From an uncultured Bacteroidales bacterium (lineage in GTDB: Bacteria > Bacteroidota > Bacteroidia > Bacteroidales > Bacteroidaceae), in assembly GCA_902785075.1 (NCBI GenBank), contig CACZXN010000007.1, positions 1 through 64,000 of the forward strand: a stretch of 64,000 bases of DNA. Reading direction: 5' to 3'. Shown here piece after piece: positions 19,010 through 27,981 of the stretch. The notes below the pieces were generated by a model. It did no database searches. It was not told the DNA's origin and saw only the letters and a program-made list of their open reading frames with translations. A program made the position numbers and the translations under genes. The first letter of the stretch is position 1. Every line of letters begins with the position of its first letter.

Positions 19010-20473
19010 ATGATCACTTTTGTGTTGAGCCTTGTTGCTCTTGTTTGCGGCTATTTCCTGTATGGCCGATTTGTTGAGAAAGTATTCAGACCTGACGACA
19101 GACCGACTCCAGCTGTTGCCAAAGCTGATGGTGTGGACTTCATGGTGCTCCCCTCGTGGAAGATTTTCATGATTCAGTTCCTGAACATTGCGGGTACGGG
19201 TCCGATTTTCGGAGCTATCATGGGTGCGAAGTTCGGTCCGGCAGCCTATTTGTGGATTGTACTGGGATGTATTTTCGCAGGTGCTACACATGACTATCTG
19301 AGCGGTATGCTATCGATTCGGAACGGAGGTGCAAACCTACCCGAGATTATCGGTAAGTATCTGGGTAATGCGCCCAAGCAGGTGATGCTGGTTTTCTCTG
19401 TGTTCCTGCTGCTGATGGTAGCAGCCGTGTTTGTGTATAGTCCTGCCTCTATACTTCAGGCGCTATGTATCGACACAATGTCCGATGCAGGACTGCTGGG
19501 AAACAGCACATTCTGGATTGTCATCATCTTTGTGTACTACATCATCGCCACGATGATGCCAATCGACAAGATTATCGGCAAAATCTATCCGGTATTTGCC
19601 TTTTCACTGCTGTTTATGGCAGGTGCGCTGCTGGTGATGCTATTCGTGAAACAGCCCGACATTCCTGAGCTGTGGGAAGGGCTGAGTGTACCGGCTCTCA
19701 CGACAAAGAACATATTCCCTTGTCTGTTCATCACGATTGCGTGTGGAGCGATAAGCGGTTTCCATGCTACCCAAAGCCCGCTGATGGCCCGCTGTATGAA
19801 GAGCGAAAAGATGGGACGCCCCATCTTCTACGGTGCGATGATTACAGAAGGACTTGTGGCACTTATCTGGGCAACAGTCGCTATGTATTTCTTCTATAAC
19901 GAACCAACCCCTGGCTATCAGGAGATGGCAGGTGGCGAGGAAGTCATCGGCAAAGCTCCTGGTATTGTAAACCTGATATGCGAAAACTGGTTAGGAGTAT
20001 TCGGTAGCATCCTGGCAATTCTGGGTGTGGTTGCAGCACCAATCACAAGTGGTGACACAGCGCTGCGCTCAGCCCGACTGATCGTTGCCGACTTCATCCA
20101 TCTGGAGCAGAAGAGCATCCGTAAGCGTCTGTATGTGTGCATTCCGATGTTTGCTGCAGTGATGGCCCTGTTGATATGGCAGATGTCTGACAAGGATGGA
20201 TTCGAAATGATTTGGAGTTGGTTTGGTTGGAGCAACCAGACATTGTCGGTATTCACCCTTTGGGCTATCACCGTCTATCTGGTCCAGCAACGTAGGAACT
20301 ACTTCATATCACTGATTCCTGCCATGCTGATGACAACCGTAAGTGTCACCTACCTATTCTCCGAGCAGATATTCAACCTCGACCTGACTTATGCTTCATG
20401 CATCGCTGGAGCAACCTGTCTGGTAGCATTGGTGTGGTTCATCGTTTGGATGAAACGTAACAAACGCCTTTAA
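19010..20473 (+). CDS. cstA: CstA-family carbon starvation protein (peptide/pyruvate transporter)
   Basis: 487 residues with about 13 membrane segments. The family core is visible: LNIAGTGPIFGAIMGAKFGPAAYLWIVLG, GATHDYLSGMLSIRNGG, ACGAISGFHATQSPLMARCM and SGDTALRSARLIVADF. CstA proteins import peptides or pyruvate during carbon starvation. This is the short Bacteroidota form; E. coli CstA has about 700 residues. It is the first gene of a five-gene run (cstA-GT2-radC-DUF59-lpxH). Confidence 0.92.
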   Translation: MITFVLSLVALVCGYFLYGRFVEKVFRPDDRPTPAVAKADGVDFMVLPSWKIFMIQFLNIAGTGPIFGAIMGAKFGPAAYLWIVLGCIFAGATHDYLSGMLSIRNGGANLPEIIGKYLGNAPKQVMLVFSVFLLLMVAAVFVYSPASILQALCIDTMSDAGLLGNSTFWIVIIFVYYIIATMMPIDKIIGKIYPVFAFSLLFMAGALLVMLFVKQPDIPELWEGLSVPALTTKNIFPCLFITIACGAISGFHATQSPLMARCMKSEKMGRPIFYGAMITEGLVALIWATVAMYFFYNEPTPGYQEMAGGEEVIGKAPGIVNLICENWLGVFGSILAILGVVAAPITSGDTALRSARLIVADFIHLEQKSIRKRLYVCIPMFAAVMALLIWQMSDKDGFEMIWSWFGWSNQTLSVFTLWAITVYLVQQRRNYFISLIPAMLMTTVSVTYLFSEQIFNLDLTYASCIAGATCLVALVWFIVWMKRNKRL

Positions 20474-20487
20474 TCCATCAACAACGC

Positions 20488-21501
20488 ATGAGATACTCCA
20501 TCATCATACCGGTATTTAACCGTCCTGACGAAGTGGACGAGTTGCTGCAAAGCCTTACGGAGCAAACCGTGAAGGACTTTGAGGTGGTGATTGTGGAAGA
20601 CGGTTCGAAGACTCCCTGCAAGGATGTGGTGGATAAATATGCGGAGCAGCTACACCTTATATATTATTATAAGGAAAATGGAGGTCCAGGACCAGCCCGC
20701 AACTACGGAGTGGAACGTGCAAAAGGTGATTATGTACTGATACTCGACAGCGACTGCGTGCTGCCCCCTACCTATATAGAAGCAATCGAAGCAGAATTGA
20801 CGGCCAACCCCTGTGATGCATTCGGAGGTCCCGATCGTGCTCACGAATCGTTCACCCCTGTTCAGAAAGCAATCAGTTACAGCATGACGAGTTTCTTCAC
20901 AACAGGAGGCATCCGAGGAGGCAAGAAAAAACTGGATAAGTTCTATCCACGCTCCTTCAACATGGGTGTGAAACGCGAAGTGTACAATGCGCTAGGAGGA
21001 TTCTCGAAGATGCGGTTCGGTGAAGATATCGACTTCAGCATCCGTATCTTCAAAGGAGGATACAAATGCCGACTGTTCCCCGAAGCATGGGTGTGGCACA
21101 AACGCAGGACGGATATGGATAAGTTCTTCAAACAGGTATTCAACTCAGGAATCGCCCGTATCAACCTCGAGAAACGTCACCCAGGCAGCATGAAGTTGGT
21201 GCATCTGCTCCCAACTGCTTTCACGATCGGAGTGATTGCCCTGATTGTTGCAGCACTGGTGTTCAGATTCATGGGATCGTGGCTGTGGCTCTATGCCCTC
21301 CTACCCATCGAGCTGTACTGCCTGCTGATATTTATCGACTCATCAATACAAAACAAAAGCATGGTGATAGGCATACTGTCAGTTGAAGCCGCCTTCGTAC
21401 AACTGTTCGGCTACGGGTTGGGCTTCATCAAGGCTTGGTGGCAAAGATGTGTGTTGAGAAAGGGAGAATTCAGTGCCTACGAAAAGAATTTCTATGACTG
21501 A
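20488..21501 (+). CDS. Family 2 glycosyltransferase, membrane-anchored
   Basis: 337 residues. The N-terminal GT-A domain begins MRYSIIIPVFNRPDEVDELL, with a nucleotide-binding EDGS, a metal-binding DSDC (about 91-94) and the acceptor/catalytic segment GGFSKMRFGEDIDFSIR. The C-terminal part has about two to three membrane helices (TAFTIGVIALIVAALVF, LLPIELYCLLIFI). The donor and acceptor are unknown; an envelope glycan role is inferred. It lies 14 bp after cstA and overlaps radC by 8 bp. Confidence 0.88.
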   Translation: MRYSIIIPVFNRPDEVDELLQSLTEQTVKDFEVVIVEDGSKTPCKDVVDKYAEQLHLIYYYKENGGPGPARNYGVERAKGDYVLILDSDCVLPPTYIEAIEAELTANPCDAFGGPDRAHESFTPVQKAISYSMTSFFTTGGIRGGKKKLDKFYPRSFNMGVKREVYNALGGFSKMRFGEDIDFSIRIFKGGYKCRLFPEAWVWHKRRTDMDKFFKQVFNSGIARINLEKRHPGSMKLVHLLPTAFTIGVIALIVAALVFRFMGSWLWLYALLPIELYCLLIFIDSSIQNKSMVIGILSVEAAFVQLFGYGLGFIKAWWQRCVLRKGEFSAYEKNFYD

Positions 21502-22183
21502 CAAGATATCCATCAAGAACTGGGCCATCGAAGACCGTCCTCGCGAGAAACTCATGGCCAAAGGCGAGGAAGCGCTGACAAATGCCGAGTTGCTCGCCAT
21601 CCTGATCGGTTCGGGCAATTCGAAACAATCGGCTGTAGATCTCATGGAAGAGATTCTCAACGCATGCGACAACCACCTGTCGCAGCTGAGCAGGATGAGC
21701 ATCCAAGAACTGGAATCGTATAACGGAATCGGTGAGGCAAAAGCTATCACTATCAAGGCAGCAGCAGAGATCGGACGACGCAGGGCAATGGAGACCAGTC
21801 AGGACCTGACGGTAGTGAGGAATGCATCAGACGCCTATCACTTGATGCACGACCAAATGAAAGACCTGACACATGAGGAGTTCTGGGTGTTGCTGCTGAA
21901 TAATCAGGCACGCATCATTCGCAAATTGCGACTGAGTACAGGAGGCATCAGTCACACAGCAGTAGATGTGCGAATGCTGCTCAAAGCGGCCCTTATGGCT
22001 GATGCGACATGCTTTGTCGTCTGTCATAATCACCCTTCAGGTAAACTTGCCCCAAGTATGGACGACAAAAACCTGACAGAACACATCAAACAGGCAGCCA
22101 ACACAATGAACATACGACTGATTGACCACGTCATCATCACTGATGGCGACTATTATAGTTTTGCCGATAATGGAAAAATATGA
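21494..22183 (+). CDS. radC: RadC-family JAB-domain protein
   Basis: 229 residues. The N-terminal UPF0758/HhH segment (SIKNWAIEDRPREKLMAKG; LESYNGIGEAKA) precedes a JAB1/MPN-like metalloprotease domain with CHNHPSGKLAPSMDD, the conserved HxH...SxxD zinc site. Its cellular role is unsettled despite the name. ATG 21494 is chosen because it overlaps the glycosyltransferase stop by only 8 bp and begins the family-typical N-terminus. Confidence 0.92.
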   Translation: MTDKISIKNWAIEDRPREKLMAKGEEALTNAELLAILIGSGNSKQSAVDLMEEILNACDNHLSQLSRMSIQELESYNGIGEAKAITIKAAAEIGRRRAMETSQDLTVVRNASDAYHLMHDQMKDLTHEEFWVLLLNNQARIIRKLRLSTGGISHTAVDVRMLLKAALMADATCFVVCHNHPSGKLAPSMDDKNLTEHIKQAANTMNIRLIDHVIITDGDYYSFADNGKI

Positions 22184-22481
22184 TATAGAAGTAAAAACCG
22201 TCGAAATGCTGAAAACAGTATTCGACCCCGAAATACCTGTCAACGTCTATGATCTTGGATTGATATACAAGATAGACGTTACAGACGACTATGTCGTCAA
22301 TATCGACATGACCCTCACCGCCCCCAACTGCCCTGCTGCAGACTTCATCATGGAAGACATTCATCAAAAAGTCAGTTCGATTGAAGGCGTGAAAGAGGTG
22401 AATATCGAATTGGTTTACGAGCCCGAGTGGACAAAAGACATGATGACGGAAGAGGCAAAGCTCGACCTTGGGCTATTATAA
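22170..22481 (+). CDS. DUF59/MIP18-family Fe-S assembly protein (SufT-like)
   Basis: 103 residues. The DUF59 pattern is VFDPEIPVNVYDLGLIYKIDV followed by MTLTAPNCPAADFI with its conserved cysteine. Such proteins assist iron-sulfur cluster maturation. The ATG at 22170 overlaps the radC stop by 14 bp; the longer in-frame reading from 22122 would lie inside radC. Confidence 0.88.
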   Translation: MEKYDIEVKTVEMLKTVFDPEIPVNVYDLGLIYKIDVTDDYVVNIDMTLTAPNCPAADFIMEDIHQKVSSIEGVKEVNIELVYEPEWTKDMMTEEAKLDLGLL

Positions 22482-22505
22482 CATTAATCATGAAACACTT
22501 CAACT

Positions 22506-23270
22506 ATGGTATACTTCATCTCTGACGCCCATCTGGGTAGCCGTGCATTCGAGCATAAGCGGACACAAGAGCGCAAGCTGGTCCGATTCCTCGACAAAAT
22601 AAAAGACAAAGCGGATGCTGTGTATTTGCTGGGAGACATGTTCGACTTCTGGTTCGAATACAAAGATGTTGTTCCAAAGGGCTATACACGTTTTCTCGGC
22701 AAGTTGAGCGAGCTGAGCGATCATGGTGTGGAGGTACACTATTTCATCGGCAACCACGATATGTGGATGGGCGACTATCTGGAAAAAGAGTGTGGAGTAT
22801 ATCTGCATCGTGAACCTTGTCTGCTCGAAATCTACGGGAAAGAGTTCTACCTGGCTCACGGTCACACGATGGATGTAGCCAAAGATGACAAAATGACAAA
22901 AATCATGCTTTGGTGCTTCCAAAACAAGTTCCTGCAACGATTGTCGCGAATGATTCATCCACATTGGTTCATCAATTTCGGACTGAACTGGGCCAAACAT
23001 AGTCGCGACAAACGTGCGGCATCGGGCGAAGATCCATACAGAGGAGAAGAAAACGAGAACCTGATTACTTTTGCCAAGCAGTACCTCGCAGAACACCCCA
23101 GCGTCAACTATTTCATCTTCGGACACCGTCACATCGAACTGGACTTGATGCTGAGTCACGATTGTCGCATGCTGATTCTCGGAGAATGGTTCAGCCTGTT
23201 TACTTACGTCAGTTTTGACGGAAGAGATATCGTGATGGGAAACTACATCGAAGGCGAGACTGAAGTATAG
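22506..23270 (+). CDS. lpxH: UDP-2,3-diacylglucosamine diphosphatase (LpxH-type)
   Basis: 254 residues, a calcineurin-like metallophosphoesterase in lipid A biosynthesis; it releases UMP from UDP-diacylglucosamine to give lipid X. Metal motifs are ISDAHLGS, LLGDMFDFWF, FIGNHDMW, LAHGHTMD and FGHRHIEL. It is encoded away from the lpxD-lpxC-lpxA cluster at 43.8-46.5 kb. An overlapping out-of-frame ATG at 22490 (12 codons including stop) precedes it and is probably meaningless. Confidence 0.9.
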   Translation: MVYFISDAHLGSRAFEHKRTQERKLVRFLDKIKDKADAVYLLGDMFDFWFEYKDVVPKGYTRFLGKLSELSDHGVEVHYFIGNHDMWMGDYLEKECGVYLHREPCLLEIYGKEFYLAHGHTMDVAKDDKMTKIMLWCFQNKFLQRLSRMIHPHWFINFGLNWAKHSRDKRAASGEDPYRGEENENLITFAKQYLAEHPSVNYFIFGHRHIELDLMLSHDCRMLILGEWFSLFTYVSFDGRDIVMGNYIEGETEV

Positions 23271-23332
23271 AATTCAGTGCCTGTTTGCTCTCCCAACTCC
23301 CTACTTTCTTTATCTTTACATTTTTTCTTCCC

Positions 23333-23356
23333 TTTATGCAATATTTTTTGCATAAA
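23333..23356. promoter_or_regulatory. Candidate ArgR operator
   Basis: A perfect inverted repeat, TTTATGCAA-N6-TTGCATAAA, with a further half-like TTGCATAA at 23368-23375. It resembles ARG-box symmetry (TGnAT...ATnCA) and sits directly upstream of the argR promoter, consistent with autoregulation. The DNA-binding specificity is inferred. Confidence 0.55.
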
Positions 23357-23360
23357 CGCA

Positions 23361-23390
23361 TTGTCAATTGCATAATAAGTAGTAAATTTG
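23361..23390 (+). promoter_or_regulatory. Promoter of the arginine operon
   Basis: TTG (23361-23363), 19-bp spacer, TAAATTTG (23383-23390), 27 bp before the argR ATG. The TTGCATAA half-site lies within the spacer. Confidence 0.7.
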
Positions 23391-23417
23391 CAGCTCGTAA
23401 CGAATAATTATACACAC

Positions 23418-23888
23418 ATGGGCACAAAATCATCAAGATTAGAGGTAATCCGGCTGATTATATCCAGCCAAGAGATTGCTAATCAAGACGAACTTGTCAA
23501 AGAACTGGCAAAAGAGGGCTACAACATTACACAAGCGACATTATCACGCGACCTCAAGCAACTGAAAGTGGCTAAAGCAGCATCTATCACAGGCAAATCG
23601 TTCTATGTGTTACCAAACAACACGATGTACAAACGCATCAGGGAGCACATGCCTATTCAGGAGATGATGTTACACAACGGAGTAAAATCCATTCGGTTCA
23701 GTGGTAACTTATGTGTTATCCGCACACGTCCAGGATATGCAAGCAGTGTTGCATACGATATTGATGATGCGAATATACCCGAAATCATCGGAACAGTAGC
23801 AGGAGACGATACAATCATCATTGCTCTCGAGGAGAAATGCTCGAGAGAGGTGGTAGGTATGAAACTAGAAAACATTTTTGATAAATAG
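23418..23888 (+). CDS. argR: Arginine repressor
   Basis: 156 residues. The N-terminal winged helix (RLEVIRLIISSQEIANQDEL, TQATLSRDLKQLKVAKA) and the C-terminal hexamerisation/arginine-binding domain (GTVAGDDTIIIALEE, the conserved GDD motif) are both clear. It heads the arginine biosynthesis operon and is 2 bp from the next gene. ATG 23418 is preferred over the upstream in-frame ATG at 23388, which overlaps the -7 box. Confidence 0.95.
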   Translation: MGTKSSRLEVIRLIISSQEIANQDELVKELAKEGYNITQATLSRDLKQLKVAKAASITGKSFYVLPNNTMYKRIREHMPIQEMMLHNGVKSIRFSGNLCVIRTRPGYASSVAYDIDDANIPEIIGTVAGDDTIIIALEEKCSREVVGMKLENIFDK

Positions 23889-23890
23889 AA

Positions 23891-24526
23891 ATGGAATACG
23901 CAGACGGAATCAAGGTCATCGTTGCAGATGCTTCACACGAGAAGTATGTTGACCTAATCAATGATACGATACGAGATGCTGCTCGCAAGAGAGGTTCAGG
24001 TATTGCTGAACGTACTCACGAATATGTTGCAGCAAAGATGAGAGAAGGTAAAGCCGTGTTGGCACTCGACCCAAGCAAACAAGGAGAGCTGGGCGATACA
24101 TTTGCAGGGTTCAGCTATATCGAGACATGGGGCAACAAAGCCTATGTCACCACATCGGGTCTGATTGTTCATCCCGACTATCAGGGACGTGATATCTCAA
24201 AACGCATCAAAGACCACACGTTCACATTGGCACGTGTACGTTGGCCTCATGCCAAGATTTTCTCTCTTACAAGTGGCGATGCAGTCATGAAGATGAATAC
24301 CGCTCTGGGATATGTCCCCGTGTCATTCAAGCAACTTACAGACGACGATGCATTCTGGCATGGATGCAAAGGGTGTATCAACTACCCTATCCTGGAGATG
24401 AAAGAGCGCAAGTTCTGCATCTGTACAGGTATGCTCTACGACCCTGAGAAACATAAGGGAGAACCAACACCTATCGAGATTTTCCAGGAAATCATGAAAG
24501 AGATGGTGAAACGAGGGTATATGTAA
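23891..24526 (+). CDS. GNAT N-acyltransferase, candidate first enzyme of arginine synthesis
   Basis: 211 residues with a GNAT fold: GFSYIETWGNKAYVTTSGLIVHPDYQGRDISKRI holds the acyl-CoA-binding loop (xxGRDIxxxI). Two further features are a CKGCINYP segment and a C-terminal helix. It lies between argR and argG. Bacteroides fragilis is known to use succinylated rather than acetylated arginine intermediates, and this GNAT is well placed to make N-acetyl- or N-succinyl-glutamate; the acyl donor is an inference. No other argA or argJ is in the window. Confidence 0.75.
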   Translation: MEYADGIKVIVADASHEKYVDLINDTIRDAARKRGSGIAERTHEYVAAKMREGKAVLALDPSKQGELGDTFAGFSYIETWGNKAYVTTSGLIVHPDYQGRDISKRIKDHTFTLARVRWPHAKIFSLTSGDAVMKMNTALGYVPVSFKQLTDDDAFWHGCKGCINYPILEMKERKFCICTGMLYDPEKHKGEPTPIEIFQEIMKEMVKRGYM

Positions 24527-24528
24527 TG

Positions 24529-24577
24529 AGTTGAGAGTTAAGAGTTAAGAGTTGAGAGTTAAGAGTTGAGAGTTAAA
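24529..24577 (+). repeat. Heptanucleotide array, 7 x AGTTGAG/AGTTAAG
   Basis: Seven units in register (AGTTGAG, AGTTAAG, AGTTAAG, AGTTGAG, AGTTAAG, AGTTGAG, AGTTAAA), starting 2 nt after the stop of the GNAT gene and lying inside the arginine operon, before argG. Confidence 0.92.
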
Positions 24578-24606
24578 GGTAATAAAAAAATAACACATAT
24601 ATAATT

Positions 24607-25809
24607 ATGGCAGAAAAGAAAAAAGTAGTAGTCGCATTTAGCGGCGGTCTCGACACAAGCTACACAGTGATGTATCTTGCAAAAGAGAAAGGTTATGAGG
24701 TGCATGCAGCATGTGCCAACACAGGTGGTTTCAGTCCTGAACAGTTGAAGACCAACGAAGAGAATGCCTATAAGTTAGGCGCAACAAAATATATCACACT
24801 CGATGTGACACAGGAGTATTACGAGAAGAGTTTGAAATACATGGTATTCGGCAATGTTCTGCGTAACAATTGCTACCCTATCTCTGTCAGTTCAGAGCGT
24901 ATTTTCCAAGCACTCGCTATCGCACGCTATGCCAAAGAGATTGGTGCTTCTGCAATTGCACACGGTTCTACGGGAGCAGGCAACGATCAGATTCGTTTCG
25001 ATATGACATTCCTCGTGATGGCTCCAGGCGTAGAGATTATCACCCTCACTCGTGACGGTAACCTCTCACGTCAAGAGGAGATTGACTACCTGAACAAGAA
25101 CGGCTTTGCTGCCGACTTTGCAAAACTCAAATACAGCTACAATGTAGGCCTTTGGGGAACCAGCATCTGTGGAGGTGAAATTCTTGATTCCAAGCAGGGA
25201 CTCCCAGAATCTGCCTACCTGAAGCATCCTACGAAAGAAGGACCTGAACTGCTGAAACTGGGATTTGAGAAAGGCGAACTCTGCTCTGTAAACGGAAAGC
25301 ATTTTGACGACAAGGTGAAAGCCATTCAGGCTGTTGAAGAGATCGGAGCCGCTTATGGAATCGGTCGCGACTGCCATGTGGGTGACACCATCATCGGCAT
25401 CAAAGGACGTGTAGGATTCGAAGCAGCTGCACCTATGCTCATCATCGGAGCTCACCGCTTCCTTGAGAAATTTACATTATCAAAATGGCAGCAGTATTGG
25501 AAAGACCAAATCAGCAACTGGTATGGTATGTTCTTGCACGAAAGCCAGTATCTGGAGCCTGTAATGCCTGATATGGAGGCTATGCTGACCAGTTCACAGC
25601 GTAACGTGACGGGTGAAGTAACCCTCGAACTACGTCCGCTGATGTTCCAGACTGTTGGTGTAGATTCTCCTAACGACCTCGTGAAGAACAAACTGGGTGA
25701 ATACGGAGAGACCGCAAAAGCATGGAGCAGCGAGGATGCGAAGGGCTTCATCAAGGTAACATCAACTCCGCTTCGCGCTTATTATCTTGCACATCCAAAT
25801 GAAAGATAA
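24607..25809 (+). CDS. argG: Argininosuccinate synthase
   Basis: 400 residues. It joins citrulline and aspartate using ATP in the cytoplasm. The N-terminal PP-motif VVVAFSGGLDTSY binds ATP; YPISVSSERIFQALAIARYAKEIGASAIAHGSTGAGNDQIRFD is the family's citrulline/aspartate region. It follows the heptamer array by 29 bp. argC starts 1 bp after its stop (or overlaps it, if the alternative start is used). Confidence 0.95.
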   Translation: MAEKKKVVVAFSGGLDTSYTVMYLAKEKGYEVHAACANTGGFSPEQLKTNEENAYKLGATKYITLDVTQEYYEKSLKYMVFGNVLRNNCYPISVSSERIFQALAIARYAKEIGASAIAHGSTGAGNDQIRFDMTFLVMAPGVEIITLTRDGNLSRQEEIDYLNKNGFAADFAKLKYSYNVGLWGTSICGGEILDSKQGLPESAYLKHPTKEGPELLKLGFEKGELCSVNGKHFDDKVKAIQAVEEIGAAYGIGRDCHVGDTIIGIKGRVGFEAAAPMLIIGAHRFLEKFTLSKWQQYWKDQISNWYGMFLHESQYLEPVMPDMEAMLTSSQRNVTGEVTLELRPLMFQTVGVDSPNDLVKNKLGEYGETAKAWSSEDAKGFIKVTSTPLRAYYLAHPNER

Positions 25810-25810
25810 T

Positions 25811-26776
25811 ATGTTATCAGTTGGTATATTAGGTGCTGCAGGATATACGGGAGGAGAACTGATTCGTGTTCTTCTCAATCACCCGCAGGTAAAAATCGTG
25901 TTTGCGAACTCAGAGAGCAATGCTGGCAATCTTGTGTCGGACGTGCACGAAGGACTGATTGGCGAAACCGACTTGAAGTTTACGAGCGAGATGCCATTCG
26001 ATAAAGTCGATGTAGTCTTCTTCTGCTTTGGACACGGAAAGAGCGAGCAGTTCCTGAAAGAACACACCATTCCTGCAAACGTGAAGATTATTGATCTCGC
26101 ACAGGATTTCCGCATCAAGGGCGACCATGATTACATCTATGGTCTGCCTGAAACACATAAGACGGCTATCGAAGCTTGTCAGCATCTGGCAAACCCAGGT
26201 TGCTTTGCTACATGCATTCAACTTGCCATGCTTCCAGCACTGAAGAACAAGCTCATCGAGGGCGACATCCATGTAAGCGGTGTGACAGGTTCAACAGGAG
26301 CAGGTCAGAAACCAGGTGCTACTACACACTTCTCGTGGCGTACAGACAACATTTCGCTCTACAAGACCTTCACCCATCAACATCTGTTGGAAATCAACCA
26401 GACCGTACAGGAACTCTATCCCGGCTATCAGGGACGTGTACTCTTCATCCCTCAGCGAGGATGCTTTGCAAGAGGCATATTCGTGACAGCAGTAGCCAAG
26501 TGCAACTTCCCTATCGAGGAGGTGCAACGTCTCTATGCCGACTATTATCGAGATGCTGCTTTCACGCACTTTGTGACCACCTCGCCCGATATGAAGCAGG
26601 TGGTGAATACCAACAAGGCACTCGTCTATGTAGAGAAATACGAAGACCAACTACTTATGGTATCTACCATCGACAACCTCCTCAAGGGTGCTGTAGGACA
26701 AGCAGTTCAGAACATGAACCTCATGTTCGGCATCGAAGAAACTGCCGGACTTCAACTGAAAGCATCAGCTTTCTAA
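25811..26776 (+). CDS. argC: N-acyl-gamma-glutamyl-phosphate reductase
   Basis: 321 residues. The NADP Rossmann motif is VGILGAAGYTGGEL and the catalytic cysteine is in ANPGCFATCIQ. PQRGCFARGIF and the C-terminal DNLLKGAVGQAVQNMN are also typical. It reduces N-acyl-glutamyl phosphate in arginine biosynthesis; with succinylated intermediates it would act on the N-succinyl form. ATG 25811 is preferred; an in-frame ATG at 25799 would overlap argG by 11 bp and add four residues. Confidence 0.93.
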   Translation: MLSVGILGAAGYTGGELIRVLLNHPQVKIVFANSESNAGNLVSDVHEGLIGETDLKFTSEMPFDKVDVVFFCFGHGKSEQFLKEHTIPANVKIIDLAQDFRIKGDHDYIYGLPETHKTAIEACQHLANPGCFATCIQLAMLPALKNKLIEGDIHVSGVTGSTGAGQKPGATTHFSWRTDNISLYKTFTHQHLLEINQTVQELYPGYQGRVLFIPQRGCFARGIFVTAVAKCNFPIEEVQRLYADYYRDAAFTHFVTTSPDMKQVVNTNKALVYVEKYEDQLLMVSTIDNLLKGAVGQAVQNMNLMFGIEETAGLQLKASAF

Positions 26777-26813
26777 CAGTCGTCATAACGAAACAACGAA
26801 AAAAAAGAAAAAA

Positions 26814-27947
26814 ATGAATCTATTCGACGTATATCCCCTATTCGATGTAAATATCGTAAAAGGCAAAGGCTGCAAGGTGTGGGACGATAAGGGTCAGGAA
26901 TATCTGGACCTCTATGGTGGTCACGCAGTTATCAGCATCGGACATTCCCACCCCCACTATATCCAGAAAGTGACAGAGCAGCTTCAGAAGATTGGCTTCT
27001 ATTCGAATTCTGTCATCAACAAGTTACAAGTACAACTGGCCGATCGACTGGGACGCATCTCAGGCTATGACGACTACCAGCTGTTTCTCATCAATAGCGG
27101 TGCAGAAGCAAACGAAAACGCCCTGAAGCTTGCATCGTTCACCAATGGTCGCACCCGTGTGCTGTCTGCAGAGAAAGCCTTCCACGGACGTACTTCGTTG
27201 GCTGTTGAGGTAACCAACAATCCGAAGATTATCGCTCCCATCAACGCAAACGGTCATGTGACTTACCTGCCACTCAACGACTTGCCTGCATGGGAAAACG
27301 AACTGAAGAAAGGTGATGTGTGTGCCGTCATTCTGGAATGCATTCAAGGTGTAGGTGGCATCAAGTTGGCTACGAAAGAGTTTGCTCAGGGGCTGCAGAA
27401 ACTCTGCAAGCAACACGGAACCATTCTCATCTGCGATGAGATACAATGCGGCTACGGACGCTCCGGAAAGTTTTTTGCCCACCAATGGTTGGATATCCGT
27501 CCCGACATCATCACTGTGGCGAAAGGTATTGCGAACGGATTCCCTATGGGTGCCGTACTCATCAGTCCTGAATTCAAACCTGTTTACGGCCAGTTAGGAA
27601 CCACTTTCGGAGGCAACCATCTTGCATGCGCTGCTGCATTGGCTGTACTCGATGTGTTCGAGACAGAGAACCTGGTAGAAAACGCTCGTGAAGTGGGTGA
27701 TTATCTCATTGAGAAATTGAAAGAATTGCAAAAGACACAGACACATATTCAAGATGTTCGCGGACGCGGACTGATGATTGGCATCGATCTCGACATTCCG
27801 CATAAAGATGTGCGTGTGCCGCTCATCCATCAAGAACATTGCTTCACAGGTTGTGCAGGCACCAACATACTGCGCCTTCTTCCCCCACTCTGCCTCACCA
27901 AAGCCGATGCAGACGAGTTTATCGAGCGGTTCCAGAAAGTACTATAA
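26814..27947 (+). CDS. argD: Acylornithine aminotransferase
   Basis: 377 residues, a class III PLP aminotransferase. Motifs are NSGAEANENALKLA, AFHGRTSLAV, ICDEIQCGYGRSGKFFA and the PLP lysine in TVAKGIANGFPMGA. It gives N-acylornithine in arginine synthesis (probably N-succinylornithine in this group, an inference). It is 37 bp after argC and 34 bp before the porin gene. Confidence 0.93.
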   Translation: MNLFDVYPLFDVNIVKGKGCKVWDDKGQEYLDLYGGHAVISIGHSHPHYIQKVTEQLQKIGFYSNSVINKLQVQLADRLGRISGYDDYQLFLINSGAEANENALKLASFTNGRTRVLSAEKAFHGRTSLAVEVTNNPKIIAPINANGHVTYLPLNDLPAWENELKKGDVCAVILECIQGVGGIKLATKEFAQGLQKLCKQHGTILICDEIQCGYGRSGKFFAHQWLDIRPDIITVAKGIANGFPMGAVLISPEFKPVYGQLGTTFGGNHLACAAALAVLDVFETENLVENAREVGDYLIEKLKELQKTQTHIQDVRGRGLMIGIDLDIPHKDVRVPLIHQEHCFTGCAGTNILRLLPPLCLTKADADEFIERFQKVL

Positions 27948-27981
27948 CCAACATTACACAAATAAAAAACAAACTTACTTT

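Noticed and set aside
22490..22525. Short ORF (12 codons) overlapping the lpxH start, as a frameshifted longer LpxH N-terminus
   Set aside because: LpxH starts normally at 22506 with MVYFISDAHLGS; the ORF is out of frame and ends in a stop.
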